Assembly (NCBI RefSeq): GCF_007713465.1
Contig: NZ_VMSG01000026.1
Span: 1-64,000 of the forward strand
DNA: 64,000 bases
Direction of reading: 5' to 3'
Source: Pseudomonas sp. H3(2019)
GTDB lineage: Bacteria; Pseudomonadota; Gammaproteobacteria; Pseudomonadales; Pseudomonadaceae
Shown piece after piece: positions 33,536 through 42,242 of this stretch. A program made the position numbers and the translations under genes. The notes beneath the pieces are model-generated. The model worked only from the letters and a program-made list of their open reading frames with translations. It had not been told where the DNA came from and ran no database searches. Each line of letters begins with the position of its first letter. The stretch's first letter is position 1.

Positions 33536-34738
33536 TCAGACCCGTTCGATGGCCAGTGCCAGCCCTTGGCCAACGCCAACGCACATGGTCGCCAGCGCTT
33601 TCTTGCCGCCGGTTTTTTCCAACTGATGCAGCGCCGTCAGTACCAGCCGCGCACCACTCATGCCCAACGGATGACCCAACGCAATGGCGCCACCGTTCGG
33701 GTTGACCTGCGCTGCGTCGTCGGCCAGACCGAGTTCACGCAATACCGCCAAGCCCTGGCTGGCAAAGGCTTCATTGAGTTCGATCACGTCAAAATCGCTG
33801 ACCGCTACGCCCAGGCGTTCGGTCAACTTGCGCACCGCCGGCACCGGGCCGATGCCCATCACCCGTGGCGCGACACCAGCGCTGGCCATGCCCAATACCC
33901 GAGCGCGGGCGGTCAGACCGTGTTTTTTCACCGCTTCGGCAGACGCGAGAATCAGCGCCGCGGCACCGTCGTTCACGCCCGAGGCGTTGCCAGCGGTGAC
34001 GGTTTTGTCCGGGCCATTGACTGGTTTGAGTTTGCTCAGGGTTTCCAGGGTGGTGTCGGCGCGTGGATGCTCGTCCTGCTCGACCACGCTTTCGCCCTTC
34101 TTGTGGGCAATGCGCACCGGGACGATTTCTTCGGCGAAATAGCCGGCAGCTTGCGCGGCCGCCGTCCGTTGCTGACTGCGCAGTGCGAAAGCATCCTGAT
34201 CAGCGCGGGAAACCGCGTAATCGTCGGCCACGTTGTCGGCCGTCTGCGGCATCGCATCGACGCCGTACTGAGCCTTCATCACCGGGTTGATGAAGCGCCA
34301 GCCGATGGTGGTGTCTTCGAGTTTCATGTTGCGCGAGAACGCCGCATCGGCCTTGCCCATCACGAACGGTGCGCGAGACATCGACTCGACACCGCCGGCA
34401 ATCGCCAGCTCCATCTCACCGCTGGCAATTGCCCGGAACGCCGTGCCGATGGCGTCCATGCCCGAGGCGCACAAACGATTGAGGGTCACGCCGGGAATAC
34501 TGTCCGGCAACCCGGCCAGCAGCAATGCCATGCGCGCCACGTTGCGGTTGTCTTCACCGGCCTGGTTGGCGCAACCGAGGAACACTTCGTCCACGGCGCT
34601 CCAATCGACGCTCGGGTTGCGCTCCATCAGCGCCTTGATCGGCACGGCAGCCAGATCGTCAGCGCGAACCGCCGACAAACCACCGCCAAAACGGCCGATG
34701 GGGGTGCGAATCGCATCGCAGATGTAAACCTCGCGCAT
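33536..34738 (-). CDS. pcaF: 3-oxoadipyl-CoA thiolase
   Basis: 400 aa. The nucleophilic Cys90 is in 'NRLCASGMDAIG', the thiolase His is in 'GGAIALGHPLGMSGAR', and the second Cys is in 'ATMCVGVGQG'. It splits 3-oxoadipyl-CoA to succinyl-CoA and acetyl-CoA, ending the pathway. The ATG shares one base with the pcaJ stop (TGATG), so pcaIJF is translationally coupled. Confidence 0.96.
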   Translation of the reverse strand: MREVYICDAIRTPIGRFGGGLSAVRADDLAAVPIKALMERNPSVDWSAVDEVFLGCANQAGEDNRNVARMALLLAGLPDSIPGVTLNRLCASGMDAIGTAFRAIASGEMELAIAGGVESMSRAPFVMGKADAAFSRNMKLEDTTIGWRFINPVMKAQYGVDAMPQTADNVADDYAVSRADQDAFALRSQQRTAAAQAAGYFAEEIVPVRIAHKKGESVVEQDEHPRADTTLETLSKLKPVNGPDKTVTAGNASGVNDGAAALILASAEAVKKHGLTARARVLGMASAGVAPRVMGIGPVPAVRKLTERLGVAVSDFDVIELNEAFASQGLAVLRELGLADDAAQVNPNGGAIALGHPLGMSGARLVLTALHQLEKTGGKKALATMCVGVGQGLALAIERV

Positions 34739-35517
34739 CAGGCTTCTCCCGGTGCTTGGCCGTGGGCGGCAGCAGTACGCGCTTCAAGATCACGCAGTGC
34801 GGCCAATTCGATGGCGGTCGGTTCGGCGGTGTGTTCCAGCTGATCGGCAAAGCGGACAGCCCAACCGGTGGCGGCGATCACTTGCTCGCGGGTCACGCCC
34901 GGGTGCAGCGCGGTGACCACGAATTCGTTGCTGCCGGCTTCCGGTTCCATGATGCACAGGTCAGTGATGATCCCCACGGGACCGGCGCCGGGCAGGCCGA
35001 GACGCTTGCGCGAGTCGCCGCCTTCGCCATGGCCGACCGAGGTAATAAAGTCGAGTTTGTCGACAAACGAGCGAGCCGACTGCTTAAGGATGATCAACAC
35101 GCTTTTCGCCGAGCCGGCAATCTCCGGCGCACCGCCGGCACCTGGCAGGCGGACTTTCGGCTGATGGTAATCGCCGACCACGGTGGTGTTGATGTTGCCA
35201 AAACGGTCGACCTGAGCGGCACCGAGAAAGCCGACGTCAATGCGCCCGCCTTGCAGCCAGTAGCGAAAAATCTCACCGGTCGGGACGACGGTGTCGGCGG
35301 TTTCCGCCAGCTCGCCGTCACCGATCGACAGCGGCAATACCGTCGGCTTGGCACCGATCGGACCCGATTCATAGATCAGGACCACATCTGGAGAGGAAGT
35401 CAGACGCGCCAGGTTGGCCGCTTTCGACGGCAGGCCGATGCCGACGAAGCACACCGAGCCATTCTTCAGGCGGCGAGCGGCGGCGACGGTCATCATTTCA
35501 TTGGTGGAGTAAGCCAT
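34738..35517 (-). CDS. pcaJ: 3-oxoadipate CoA-transferase, subunit B
   Basis: 259 aa. Class I CoA-transferase beta subunit with the catalytic Glu in 'LIYESGPIG' and 'GGRIDVGFLGAAQVDRFGNIN' (in part VGFLGAAQVDRFGNIN). It transfers CoA from succinyl-CoA to 3-oxoadipate together with PcaI. The start overlaps the pcaI stop (TAATG). Confidence 0.94.
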   Translation of the reverse strand: MAYSTNEMMTVAAARRLKNGSVCFVGIGLPSKAANLARLTSSPDVVLIYESGPIGAKPTVLPLSIGDGELAETADTVVPTGEIFRYWLQGGRIDVGFLGAAQVDRFGNINTTVVGDYHQPKVRLPGAGGAPEIAGSAKSVLIILKQSARSFVDKLDFITSVGHGEGGDSRKRLGLPGAGPVGIITDLCIMEPEAGSNEFVVTALHPGVTREQVIAATGWAVRFADQLEHTAEPTAIELAALRDLEARTAAAHGQAPGEA

Positions 35518-36374
35518 TATTGAGCCTCCATTGCAGCGGCCAGCTTGGCCTGGAATTCACTGAAGTCAGCACTGCCGTGGATGTATTCGTTGATCCACGC
35601 GGTGAAGGTTTCACGGTCGCGAGCAATCGGGTCCCAGGCCTGATAGAAGCGGTTGTCGCGCTCGGTGTAACCGTGGGCGTAGGACGGATGCGCACCACCG
35701 GGCACATGGCACACCGCGCTCAAGGCCCAGGTCGGCAAGACGCAGGCGTTCATCGGCGCCTTCAGGTCGTCGACGATTTCTTCAACGGTGACGATGCAGC
35801 GCTTGGCGGCTAATGCGGCCTCTTTCTGCACCCCAAGAATGCCCCAGAGCAAGACATTGCCCTTGCGATCGGCCTTTTGCGCGTGGATCACCGTGACGTC
35901 CGGGCGCACCGATGGCACCGCCGCCAGCACTTCACCGGTAAACGGGCAGGTCACGCTTTTGATCAACGGGTTGACCTTCGGCAAGTCGGAACCGGCGTAG
36001 GCCCGCAGCACTGCGAACGGCAGGCCGGAGGCGCCCGCAACGTAGGCATTGGCCAGGTCGGCGTGGCTGTGCTCTTCGATTTCCAGCGCATGCGGCCACT
36101 GTTTCTCGACGGCATCGCGCAGGCGGTGCAAAGAACCCACGCCCGGGTTACCACCCCAGGAGAAAATCAGCTTGCGAGCGCAACCGGCACCGATCAACTG
36201 GTCGTAGACCAGATCAGGGGTCATGCGCACCAGCGTCAGGTCCTTCTTGCCCTGACGAATGATTTCATGACCCGCTGCGGTCGGAATCAAGTGCGTGAAG
36301 CCTTCAAGCGCGACGGTATCGCCGTCGTTGACGAATTGCTTCACCGCGTCGTGCAGCGAAAGGATTTCAGCCAT
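35517..36374 (-). CDS. pcaI: 3-oxoadipate CoA-transferase, subunit A
   Basis: 285 aa. Class I CoA-transferase alpha subunit with the glycine-rich CoA loop in 'VALEGFTHLIPTAAGHE' and 'IFSWGGNPGVGSLHR'. First gene of pcaIJF-HG. A pair of PcaR-type sites lies 104-134 bases upstream of its ATG, which fits known PcaR activation of pcaIJ. Confidence 0.94.
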   Translation of the reverse strand: MAEILSLHDAVKQFVNDGDTVALEGFTHLIPTAAGHEIIRQGKKDLTLVRMTPDLVYDQLIGAGCARKLIFSWGGNPGVGSLHRLRDAVEKQWPHALEIEEHSHADLANAYVAGASGLPFAVLRAYAGSDLPKVNPLIKSVTCPFTGEVLAAVPSVRPDVTVIHAQKADRKGNVLLWGILGVQKEAALAAKRCIVTVEEIVDDLKAPMNACVLPTWALSAVCHVPGGAHPSYAHGYTERDNRFYQAWDPIARDRETFTAWINEYIHGSADFSEFQAKLAAAMEAQ

Positions 36375-36477
36375 GGGGTTGGACTCCCGATTCTCAGTAA
36401 ACCGATGTGGAGGACAAGGCGCGATGAGCAGCGCCGGAATGACTGAAGGTTAAGCCGCCGAAAAACCCCAAACAATC

Positions 36478-36508
36478 CGATAATCGACTAAGTGTTCGTT
36501 TATCGAAC
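36478..36508 (-). promoter_or_regulatory. PcaR operators upstream of pcaI
   Basis: CGATAATCG at 36478-36486 and GTTCGTTTATCGAAC at 36494-36508, the latter with perfect 5-bp arms. Core centres are 19 bases apart, the same spacing as the pair before pcaR. Confidence 0.8.
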
Positions 36509-36525
36509 AGATTGTTATCTCCCTA

Positions 36526-36654
36526 TCGTTCCCACGCTCCGCGTGGGAATGCAGCCAGGGACGCTCCGCGTCCCAAGAGCGGACGCAGAGCCTCCATTGA
36601 GGCATTCCTTTGCTGCGCATGGGAACGATCAACATTCAGTGTGGGAACGATCGC
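36526..36654. repeat. Composite GATCGTTCCCACGC repeat cluster
   Basis: A TCGTTCCCACGCTCCGCGTG palindrome at 36526, then a GGGACGCTCCGCGTCCC hairpin, a GCGGACGCAGAGC segment, and two GGGAACGATC arms ending at 36654. The same composite order recurs at 48565-48677 and, shortened, at 61363-61430. Between pcaK and pcaI. Confidence 0.82.
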
Positions 36655-36657
36655 GGC

Positions 36658-38004
36658 TCAGGTCGCATCCGCATGGCTGACCATGCCTTTGATCACCACC
36701 GCCGTGGTGGCCAGCGCGGCCGGAATCACCAATGCCGTCAGCACCTGTTCGAAATTCCAGCCCAGGCCCAACAACGTCGCCCCCATCCAGGCACCGAGAA
36801 TCGCACCGAAACGGCCAATTCCGAGCATCCACGACACGCCCGTGGCCCGACCTTGAGTCGGATAGAAGCGCGCCGCCAGCGACGGCATCGCCGATTGCGC
36901 GCCGTTGACGCACATGCCGGCGACCAGCACCAATGTTGCAAGCAGTGTGATGTTGCCCAGGCTTTGCCCTACCGCGTAGGCAAACACCCCGGCCAACAAG
37001 TAGAAAGTGCCGATCACCTTGTGCGGATTGAACCGGTCCATCGCCCACCCCACCGCCACCGCACTCAGCACGCCGCCAAACTGGAACAGCGCACCAATGA
37101 AGGCCGCCTGCTCCATGCTCGCGCCGCTGTCACGCATCAAGGTCGGCAGCCAACTGGTCAACAGGTAGACAATGACCAACCCCATGAAATAGGTCAGCCA
37201 CAGCAACAACGTACCGGTGCTGTAAGTGCCGGAGAAAATCACCGCGAATACGTTGCGGGCCTTCACGGTTTTTTGTTCGGGTACGCTGAAGCTCGATGCC
37301 TGGGCGATAGTCGCCGGATCAATCGGCGCCAGCGCCTTGCGCACTTTATCGGTGCCGCGATTGCGCACTACCAGGTAACGCGCCGACTCCGGCAGCCACA
37401 GCAACAGCACCACGCCGAGAATCAACGGCAGAATCCCGCCAATCAGCAACAGACTGTGCCAGCCAAACGCAGGGATCAGCTTGGCGGAGATGAAACCACC
37501 ACCGGCCATGCCCAGGTTGAAGCCGCAGAACATGCTGGTCACCAGCAGGGATTTTTTGCGCTCCGGGGTGTACTCCGAGAGCAGCGTGGTGGCGTTCGGC
37601 ATGCCGGCGCCCAGGCCAAGCCCGGTCAGGAAACGCAGCACCAGCAGTTGCTCGACATTCGTGCTGTAAGCCGAGGCCAGACTGAAAGCGCCGAACAACA
37701 GCACCGCGCCGACCAGTACGATTTTTCGTCCAAAACGGTCAGCCAGCGGTCCTGAGCCCAGCGCGCCGAAGACCATGCCGATCAGCGCGGCACTCATCAC
37801 CGGGCCGAGGCTGGCGCGGTCGATCCCCCAATCCTGAGACAGCGCCGGTGCGATAAAACCCATGGCCGCGGTGTCCAGGCCATCGAGAAACACAATCAGG
37901 AAACACAGGATCACCACCCGCCATTGATAGCGTGACAGCGGTTGGGCATTGATAAAGGACTGCACATCGAGGCAGTTCCCGACAGCGGATTGAGGCTGGT
38001 TCAT
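36658..38004 (-). CDS. pcaK: 4-hydroxybenzoate/protocatechuate transporter PcaK (MFS)
   Basis: 448 aa from the ATG at 38004; an in-frame extension upstream is not needed. Aromatic-acid:proton symporter family with helix 1 'VVILCFLIVFLDGLDTAAMG' containing the essential DGLDT Asp pair, and motif A 'GPLADRFGRKIVLVGAVLL'. Twelve helices. It imports 4-hydroxybenzoate or protocatechuate and can serve chemotaxis. It has its own PcaR-like site at 38174. Confidence 0.95.
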   Translation of the reverse strand: MNQPQSAVGNCLDVQSFINAQPLSRYQWRVVILCFLIVFLDGLDTAAMGFIAPALSQDWGIDRASLGPVMSAALIGMVFGALGSGPLADRFGRKIVLVGAVLLFGAFSLASAYSTNVEQLLVLRFLTGLGLGAGMPNATTLLSEYTPERKKSLLVTSMFCGFNLGMAGGGFISAKLIPAFGWHSLLLIGGILPLILGVVLLLWLPESARYLVVRNRGTDKVRKALAPIDPATIAQASSFSVPEQKTVKARNVFAVIFSGTYSTGTLLLWLTYFMGLVIVYLLTSWLPTLMRDSGASMEQAAFIGALFQFGGVLSAVAVGWAMDRFNPHKVIGTFYLLAGVFAYAVGQSLGNITLLATLVLVAGMCVNGAQSAMPSLAARFYPTQGRATGVSWMLGIGRFGAILGAWMGATLLGLGWNFEQVLTALVIPAALATTAVVIKGMVSHADAT

Positions 38005-38173
38005 TATTTTTATTCCAGGCAAGAAATGCAGGCGAACACGTGCAGGCAATCGCCTCTTCATTATTATTCGGTCGTCTTCCGGCGCCTGGCACAGTGGCCA
38101 ACAGCAGCGGATGACGCTGCCGCGACATTAATGAGGCAAAGGAAACAGCGTCAATTCACCAAACGCGACTCTG

Positions 38174-38188
38174 TGCGTTTATCGAACA
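38174..38188 (-). promoter_or_regulatory. PcaR operator upstream of pcaK
   Basis: GTGCGTTTATCGAAC, one base different from the pcaI site. It lies 170 bases before the pcaK ATG and 3 bases after the pcaR coding end. Confidence 0.72.
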
Positions 38189-38190
38189 GC

Positions 38191-39033
38191 TTACGCAAAC
38201 AGCTGGGCACTCAATTCACGGCTGGCACTCAACAACCCGGGCAAAAAGCGCTGCTCCAGTTCGTTGCGGCTGACCCGCCCGGCGTGTGTGCTGACATTCA
38301 GCGCAGCCAGCACCTGACCGGATGCGTCGTACACCGGAACGGCAATCGAGCGCAGGCCTTGCTCGAGTTCCTGGTCGACAATGCACCAGCCTTGCTGCCG
38401 AACCTCCTGGAGACATTCGAGCAACGACTCGCGCGTATGCAGGGTGCGGCTGGTCTTGGCCTGCAATTCGGCATGTTCGAGGTAATCGTGCAGCGATGCA
38501 TCGTCCAGCGCGGCCAAGAGAATCCGCCCCATGGAGGTGCAGTAAGCCGGCAAACGCCCGCCCACCGACAGATCGACCGAGATCAGACGCTGGGTGGTTG
38601 CCGAACGGGCGATGTACAAGATGTCATCCCCTTCCAGCGTGGCCATGTTGCACGCCTCGTGCAGTTGTTCGCTCATGCGGTCCAGATAAGGCTGGGCCGA
38701 CACCGCCAGCGGCGTCGAGGACAGATAGGCATGGCCAAGGGTCAGGACCTTGGGTAGCAGCGAATAGGTTCGACCGTCAGTGGTCGCGTAGCCGAGCTTG
38801 ATCAGCGTATGCAGGCAACGGCGTACGGCGGCGCGGGGAATTTCCGTACGGTGGCTGATTTGCGCGATGGTCAGATGCCGCTTGCGCTCCTGGAACGCCT
38901 GGACCACCGCCAAGCCGCGGGCCAGGGAAGTCATGAAGTCCGGATCGCCAGTGAATGCCTGAATCCGCTTGGCCGGGGAAGCAACGATCGGCGGCGCCAC
39001 TGAAGCAAAGGAATTGCGCAATTGATCGTTCAT
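38191..39033 (-). CDS. pcaR: IclR-family activator PcaR
   Basis: 280 aa. The N-terminal winged helix 'LTIAQISHRTEIPRAAVRRCLHTL' and the IclR effector domain ('LSVGGRLPAYCTSMGRILLAAL' in parts, 'SIAVPVYDASGQVLAALNVS') are complete. In P. putida PcaR responds to 3-oxoadipate and activates pcaIJ, pcaBDC, pcaF and pcaK while repressing itself. Two operator-like sites sit 78-111 bases upstream of its ATG. Confidence 0.95.
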   Translation of the reverse strand: MNDQLRNSFASVAPPIVASPAKRIQAFTGDPDFMTSLARGLAVVQAFQERKRHLTIAQISHRTEIPRAAVRRCLHTLIKLGYATTDGRTYSLLPKVLTLGHAYLSSTPLAVSAQPYLDRMSEQLHEACNMATLEGDDILYIARSATTQRLISVDLSVGGRLPAYCTSMGRILLAALDDASLHDYLEHAELQAKTSRTLHTRESLLECLQEVRQQGWCIVDQELEQGLRSIAVPVYDASGQVLAALNVSTHAGRVSRNELEQRFLPGLLSASRELSAQLFA

Positions 39034-39110
39034 TTCAGGTCATTCCCCAGAATTCGATAGCTATTACAAGCTGCTCCGGAGCTTGTGCACAAGCATCGGC
39101 AGCCAAGGTT

Positions 39111-39144
39111 GGGCGATTATCGAACCATTAATCGATAATCGCAA
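39111..39144 (-). promoter_or_regulatory. PcaR operator pair upstream of pcaR
   Basis: GGGCGATTATCGAAC at 39111-39125 and AATCGATAATCGCAA at 39130-39144, cores CGATTATCG and CGATAATCG with centres 19 bases apart. The first is the complement of GTTCGATAATCGCCC, one base from the P. putida PcaR site as I recall it. Confidence 0.8.
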
Positions 39145-39431
39145 TCAACTGACGCACGACCAAATGGCATGAGGACTGCGGTACATTTTCCGATAAGACC
39201 GGGAACCGCTCATTACAGATTTTGACACTTTAGCTGACACTGAATAACAACCACGTTCTAATCCACTCAACTTGTACGACTTAATGGCGCCAGGAAATGG
39301 GCTTGTTAAAGACGCAGCCCAAAAGTGCACTGCACACACGACTTGCGGGTGACAAAACAAATTCACAGAACGAAGCACTTTTAAGTTATTCGAGATAGTG
39401 TTCTGCCAATCGGCCGCTATAATGCAACTCA

Positions 39432-39740
39432 GTGATGACCGTGCTTGCTGGCAACTACGGGGGCCAATCACTCAGGCAGCGCGAGGTTTCAACCCTGCTT
39501 CCTGCTGGCAAACGCCTGACGCTCATTTCGAATGCCCGACCCATGCGTTTGCAAAAAACAAAGAAACTGATGCTACGTCAGTGGTTCTACTCTGGTGCCG
39601 TGGCCGCCTGCACGAAGGAAGCTGTCAAGCACAACGCTGTCGCAATGGGTGCCTTCCCGGACACTCTGTTCGGTATGCGTGTGACCGACACAACGAATGC
39701 AGTGCGTATCACCAGAATTTATCTCAACTCAATTAGGTAA
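39432..39740 (+). CDS. Possible small basic protein, uncertain
   Basis: A frame of 102 codons (or fewer from internal ATGs, e.g. 39543) rich in Lys/Arg with 'MRLQKTKKLMLRQWF' and 'HNAVAMGAFPDTLFGMRV'. Third-position GC is only moderate and no ribosome site is strong. It ends four bases before the start of the better supported gene at 39745, which favours a real coupled gene, but it may be chance. Confidence 0.25.
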   Translation: MMTVLAGNYGGQSLRQREVSTLLPAGKRLTLISNARPMRLQKTKKLMLRQWFYSGAVAACTKEAVKHNAVAMGAFPDTLFGMRVTDTTNAVRITRIYLNSIR

Positions 39741-39744
39741 CACT

Positions 39745-39945
39745 GTGACGAAAGAAGAACTGCGCGCGGAACTTGAGCGCCAGGAACAACGTTACAAGGA
39801 AGTTTACGGCGGGGAAGTCACCACCTACGCCGCTCAGCCCGACCCGGAACGCAAACCTTGGCGTAAACGCGCCAGCATCCTCGACCAGGCCTTTACCCAG
39901 GAACTGCAGAAGATGGAAAAGGAACTCAAAGCCGAAGAGCCATAA
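39745..39945 (+). CDS. Small conserved charged protein of unknown function
   Basis: 66 aa, starting with GTG (39745) after a weak AGG. Highly charged and helical: 'TKEELRAELERQEQRYKEVYGG' in part, then a basic patch 'PERKPWRKRAS', then 'LDQAFTQELQKMEKELKAEEP'. No membrane segment. The composition looks like a small coiled-coil cytosolic protein. I believe close copies occur in other pseudomonads, but no function is known to me. Confidence 0.72.
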   Translation: MTKEELRAELERQEQRYKEVYGGEVTTYAAQPDPERKPWRKRASILDQAFTQELQKMEKELKAEEP

Positions 39946-40321
39946 TCGCGAAGGTTTGAGTTTTCAGGGCCTGCGCCGCCTTCAGCTACACGCTGAATGA
40001 GTTGGCGTCCCATATCGCGCCTGCTAAAAGCCGGCGATTGCCACCTCACTCCTACCGGATGAGGTTATTGGCGCTTGGCTGGCCCTCCTTACAGATATTT
40101 CACACACCCCGTTCAGCCCCCCATCGAAGTCGCTGAAATGCCGGCGCGTGCCACAACACCCAATGAAATCAAAGGCTTGAAAAACCTACGGCAACACTGG
40201 GACTTAGGGCCTTGTTACACACTAAATCGTTGAAGAATGTAACCGATGAGCAGCAAGTGCATTGATTAGCAGGGTTTTCTGGCATAATCGCGCCCCCTTA
40301 TGACCGGGTCAGAAAACCTTC
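39946..40321. other. Intergenic region upstream of pit
   Basis: No gene is seen. A possible promoter with TTGATT (40262-40267) and CATAAT (40283-40288) precedes pit by 35 bases; the 15-base spacing is short. No clear Pho box was found. Confidence 0.35.
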
Positions 40322-41797
40322 ATGATCGATTTATTCAGCGGACTGGATGCTTGGGTGCTTGTGAGCCTCTTGCTCGCCCTGGCCTTTGTCCTCGCCTTCG
40401 AGTTCATCAACGGCTTTCATGACACCGCTAACGCGGTTGCCACTGTTATCTACACCAAAGCCATGCCGCCTCATCTGGCAGTGTTCTTTTCCGGTGTGTT
40501 CAATTTCCTCGGCGTATTGCTGGGCGGCGTTGGCGTGGCGTATGCCATCGTCCACCTGCTGCCGGTAGAGTTGCTGATCAATGTGAATACCGGCCACGGG
40601 CTGGCGATGGTGTTCTCGTTGCTCGCTGCGGCCATCACCTGGAACCTGGGGACCTGGTACTTCGGTATCCCTGCCTCCAGTTCTCATACCCTGATCGGTT
40701 CGATCCTCGGTGTGGGTCTGGCGAACGCCCTGATCAACGACATTCCATTGGCTGACGGTGTCAACTGGCAGAAAGCGATCGATATCGGCGCCTCGTTGGT
40801 GTTCTCGCCAATAGCCGGCTTCCTGGTAGCCGCGCTGGTGCTGATTGGCCTGAAATGGTGGCGTCCGCTGTCCAAGATGCACAAGACACCGGACCAGCGC
40901 CGCAAACTTGACGACAAGAAACACCCGCCGTTCTGGAACCGTCTGGTTCTGGTGATCTCGGCAATGGCTGTCAGCTTTGTTCACGGTTCCAACGATGGCC
41001 AGAAAGGCATCGGCCTGATCATGCTGGTATTGATCGGTATCGTGCCGGCACAGTTTGTACTCGACCTGAGCAGTACCACCTACCAGATCGAACGGACTCG
41101 CGATGCGACCCTGCACCTGAGCCAGTTCTATAAGCGCAATGCCGATACCCTGGGTGAGTTCCTGGCCTTGGGCAAAAGCCTGGATGGCGATTTGCCGGAG
41201 AAATTCCGCTGCAACCCGCAACAGACCGAGCCGACCATCACCGCCCTGCTCGGCACCCTCAAGGGTGTAGCGGACTACCATTCGCTGTCGCAAGAAAGCC
41301 GCATTGAAGTGCGTCGTTACCTGCTCTGCCTGGACGATACGGCGAAAAAGGTCGGCAAGTTGCCTGGCCTCGATGCCCGCGAAAAGGCTGACCTGGACAA
41401 ACTGCGCAAAGACCTGACCACCACCACCGAATATGCCCCGTTCTGGGTGATTCTGGCGGTCGCCCTGGCACTCGGCCTGGGCACCATGGTTGGCTGGAAA
41501 CGCGTGGTACTGACCATCGGCGAGAAAATCGGCAAGCAAGGCATGACTTACGCTCAAGGCATGTCGGCACAAATCACCACTGCGGGCATGATCGGTCTGG
41601 CGAACATCTTCAGCCTGCCGGTATCAACCACCCACGTGCTGTCTTCGGGTGTGGCCGGGACCATGATCGCCAACAAAAGTGGCCTGCAAGGCGGCACCGT
41701 GAAAACCATCCTGCTGGCCTGGGTCCTGACCCTGCCGGCAACGGTGGCCCTGTCGGCCGGCCTGTTCTGGCTGGCATCGAAGGCACTCGGCAGCTGA
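40322..41797 (+). CDS. pitA: Low-affinity inorganic phosphate transporter Pit
   Basis: 491 aa. The two inverted PiT signatures are present: 'EFINGFHDTANAVAT' near residue 27 and 'SFVHGSNDGQKGIGLIMLV' near residue 220, the second with GSNDG for the usual GANDG. A large hydrophilic loop (about residues 245-375) separates the halves, as in PitA. It imports metal-phosphate with protons across the inner membrane. Single gene with its own terminator. Confidence 0.92.
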   Translation: MIDLFSGLDAWVLVSLLLALAFVLAFEFINGFHDTANAVATVIYTKAMPPHLAVFFSGVFNFLGVLLGGVGVAYAIVHLLPVELLINVNTGHGLAMVFSLLAAAITWNLGTWYFGIPASSSHTLIGSILGVGLANALINDIPLADGVNWQKAIDIGASLVFSPIAGFLVAALVLIGLKWWRPLSKMHKTPDQRRKLDDKKHPPFWNRLVLVISAMAVSFVHGSNDGQKGIGLIMLVLIGIVPAQFVLDLSSTTYQIERTRDATLHLSQFYKRNADTLGEFLALGKSLDGDLPEKFRCNPQQTEPTITALLGTLKGVADYHSLSQESRIEVRRYLLCLDDTAKKVGKLPGLDAREKADLDKLRKDLTTTTEYAPFWVILAVALALGLGTMVGWKRVVLTIGEKIGKQGMTYAQGMSAQITTAGMIGLANIFSLPVSTTHVLSSGVAGTMIANKSGLQGGTVKTILLAWVLTLPATVALSAGLFWLASKALGS

Positions 41798-41810
41798 TTC
41801 ATCGCCGAAC

Positions 41811-41847
41811 AAAAAGGCGCGCCCTCCTGGAGGTCGCGCCTTTTTTA
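41811..41847 (+). terminator. Terminator after pit
   Basis: AAAAAGGCGCG and CGCGCCTTTTTT arms with an inner CCTCCTGGAGG hairpin; strong T-run. Confidence 0.9.
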
Positions 41848-41872
41848 TTGCCCACATGTTTAGCAAAGCTTT

Positions 41873-41903
41873 GATCGTTCCCACGCTCTGCGTGGGAACG
41901 ATC
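41873..41903. repeat. GATCGTTCCCACGC palindrome, single copy
   Basis: GATCGTTCCCACGC, loop TCT, and exact complement to 41903. Sits between two terminators facing each other (pit and ccoM). Confidence 0.85.
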
Positions 41904-41919
41904 TTCACTTTTCGCAGGC

Positions 41920-41950
41920 AAAAAAAAAGGGCGACCGAAGTCGCCCAAAA
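41920..41950 (-). terminator. Terminator of the ccoM transcript
   Basis: GGGCGAC-CGAA-GTCGCCC (41929-41946); on the minus strand the stem is followed by nine T (41920-41928). It ends the ccoM mRNA. Confidence 0.9.
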
Positions 41951-41980
41951 TGCCTTGCGTGCTCGTGCTTCCAGAAAGAC

Positions 41981-42097
41981 CTAAGGCTTTTTACGCTTAT
42001 GTGCGTCTTTCCAGATAAAAAATCCAAACCCGGCAAAAAACAGAACCATGAGGCCGACAGTCAGCACTCCGGCGATCACCACATTATCGAAAAACAT
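41981..42097 (-). CDS. ccoM: CcoM-like small subunit of cbb3 cytochrome oxidase
   Basis: 38 aa, too short for usual gene calling. An ideal AGGAGG precedes the ATG at 42097. One transmembrane helix (about residues 7-28, 'VIAGVLTVGLMVLFFAGFGF') ends in 'FIWKDAHKRKKP'. Length and the 'DNVV.AGV.TVGLMV' and 'FIWKDAHK' elements agree with my memory of Pseudomonas CcoM, the fourth subunit stabilising cbb3 oxidase. Two ANR-type boxes upstream support an oxygen-responsive respiratory role. A stem with a T-run ends the transcript. Confidence 0.78.
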   Translation of the reverse strand: MFFDNVVIAGVLTVGLMVLFFAGFGFFIWKDAHKRKKP

Positions 42098-42162
42098 GAC
42101 TGGCCTCCTGCACTTGCCCTGTTGCGATGGGGCTAAGTTAACCAATCAGGCACGAGAGAAAA

Positions 42163-42227
42163 TTGACCGGGATCAATGCCGCCCAAGGCCGGGCGTAAAA
42201 GGAAGGGAAATAACTGACCTGCATCAA
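42163..42227 (-). promoter_or_regulatory. Two ANR/FNR boxes upstream of ccoM
   Basis: TTGACCGGGATCAA (42163-42176) is a perfect TTGAY-N4-ATCAA site. CTGACCTGCATCAA (42214-42227) matches in all but the first base. The near box is centred 72 bases before the ccoM ATG, which leaves about 30 bases of leader if it activates from -41.5. Confidence 0.78.
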
Positions 42228-42242
42228 TGGAAACAGCGAGGA

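Larger units (their letters stand above)
39034..39744. other. Intergenic region upstream of pcaR
   Basis: The first 120 bases hold the pcaR promoter and two operators. From about 39150 to 39430 I see no gene or clear signal. A low-confidence reading frame occupies 39432-39740. Confidence 0.4.

Noticed and set aside
36512..36856. Frames running through the GATCGTTCCCACGC repeat cluster into pcaK
   Set aside because: Repeat DNA plus antisense of pcaK.
39145..39471. 108-codon minus-strand frame upstream of pcaR
   Set aside because: Mixed composition, no ribosome site, no domain; it ends beside the pcaR operators.
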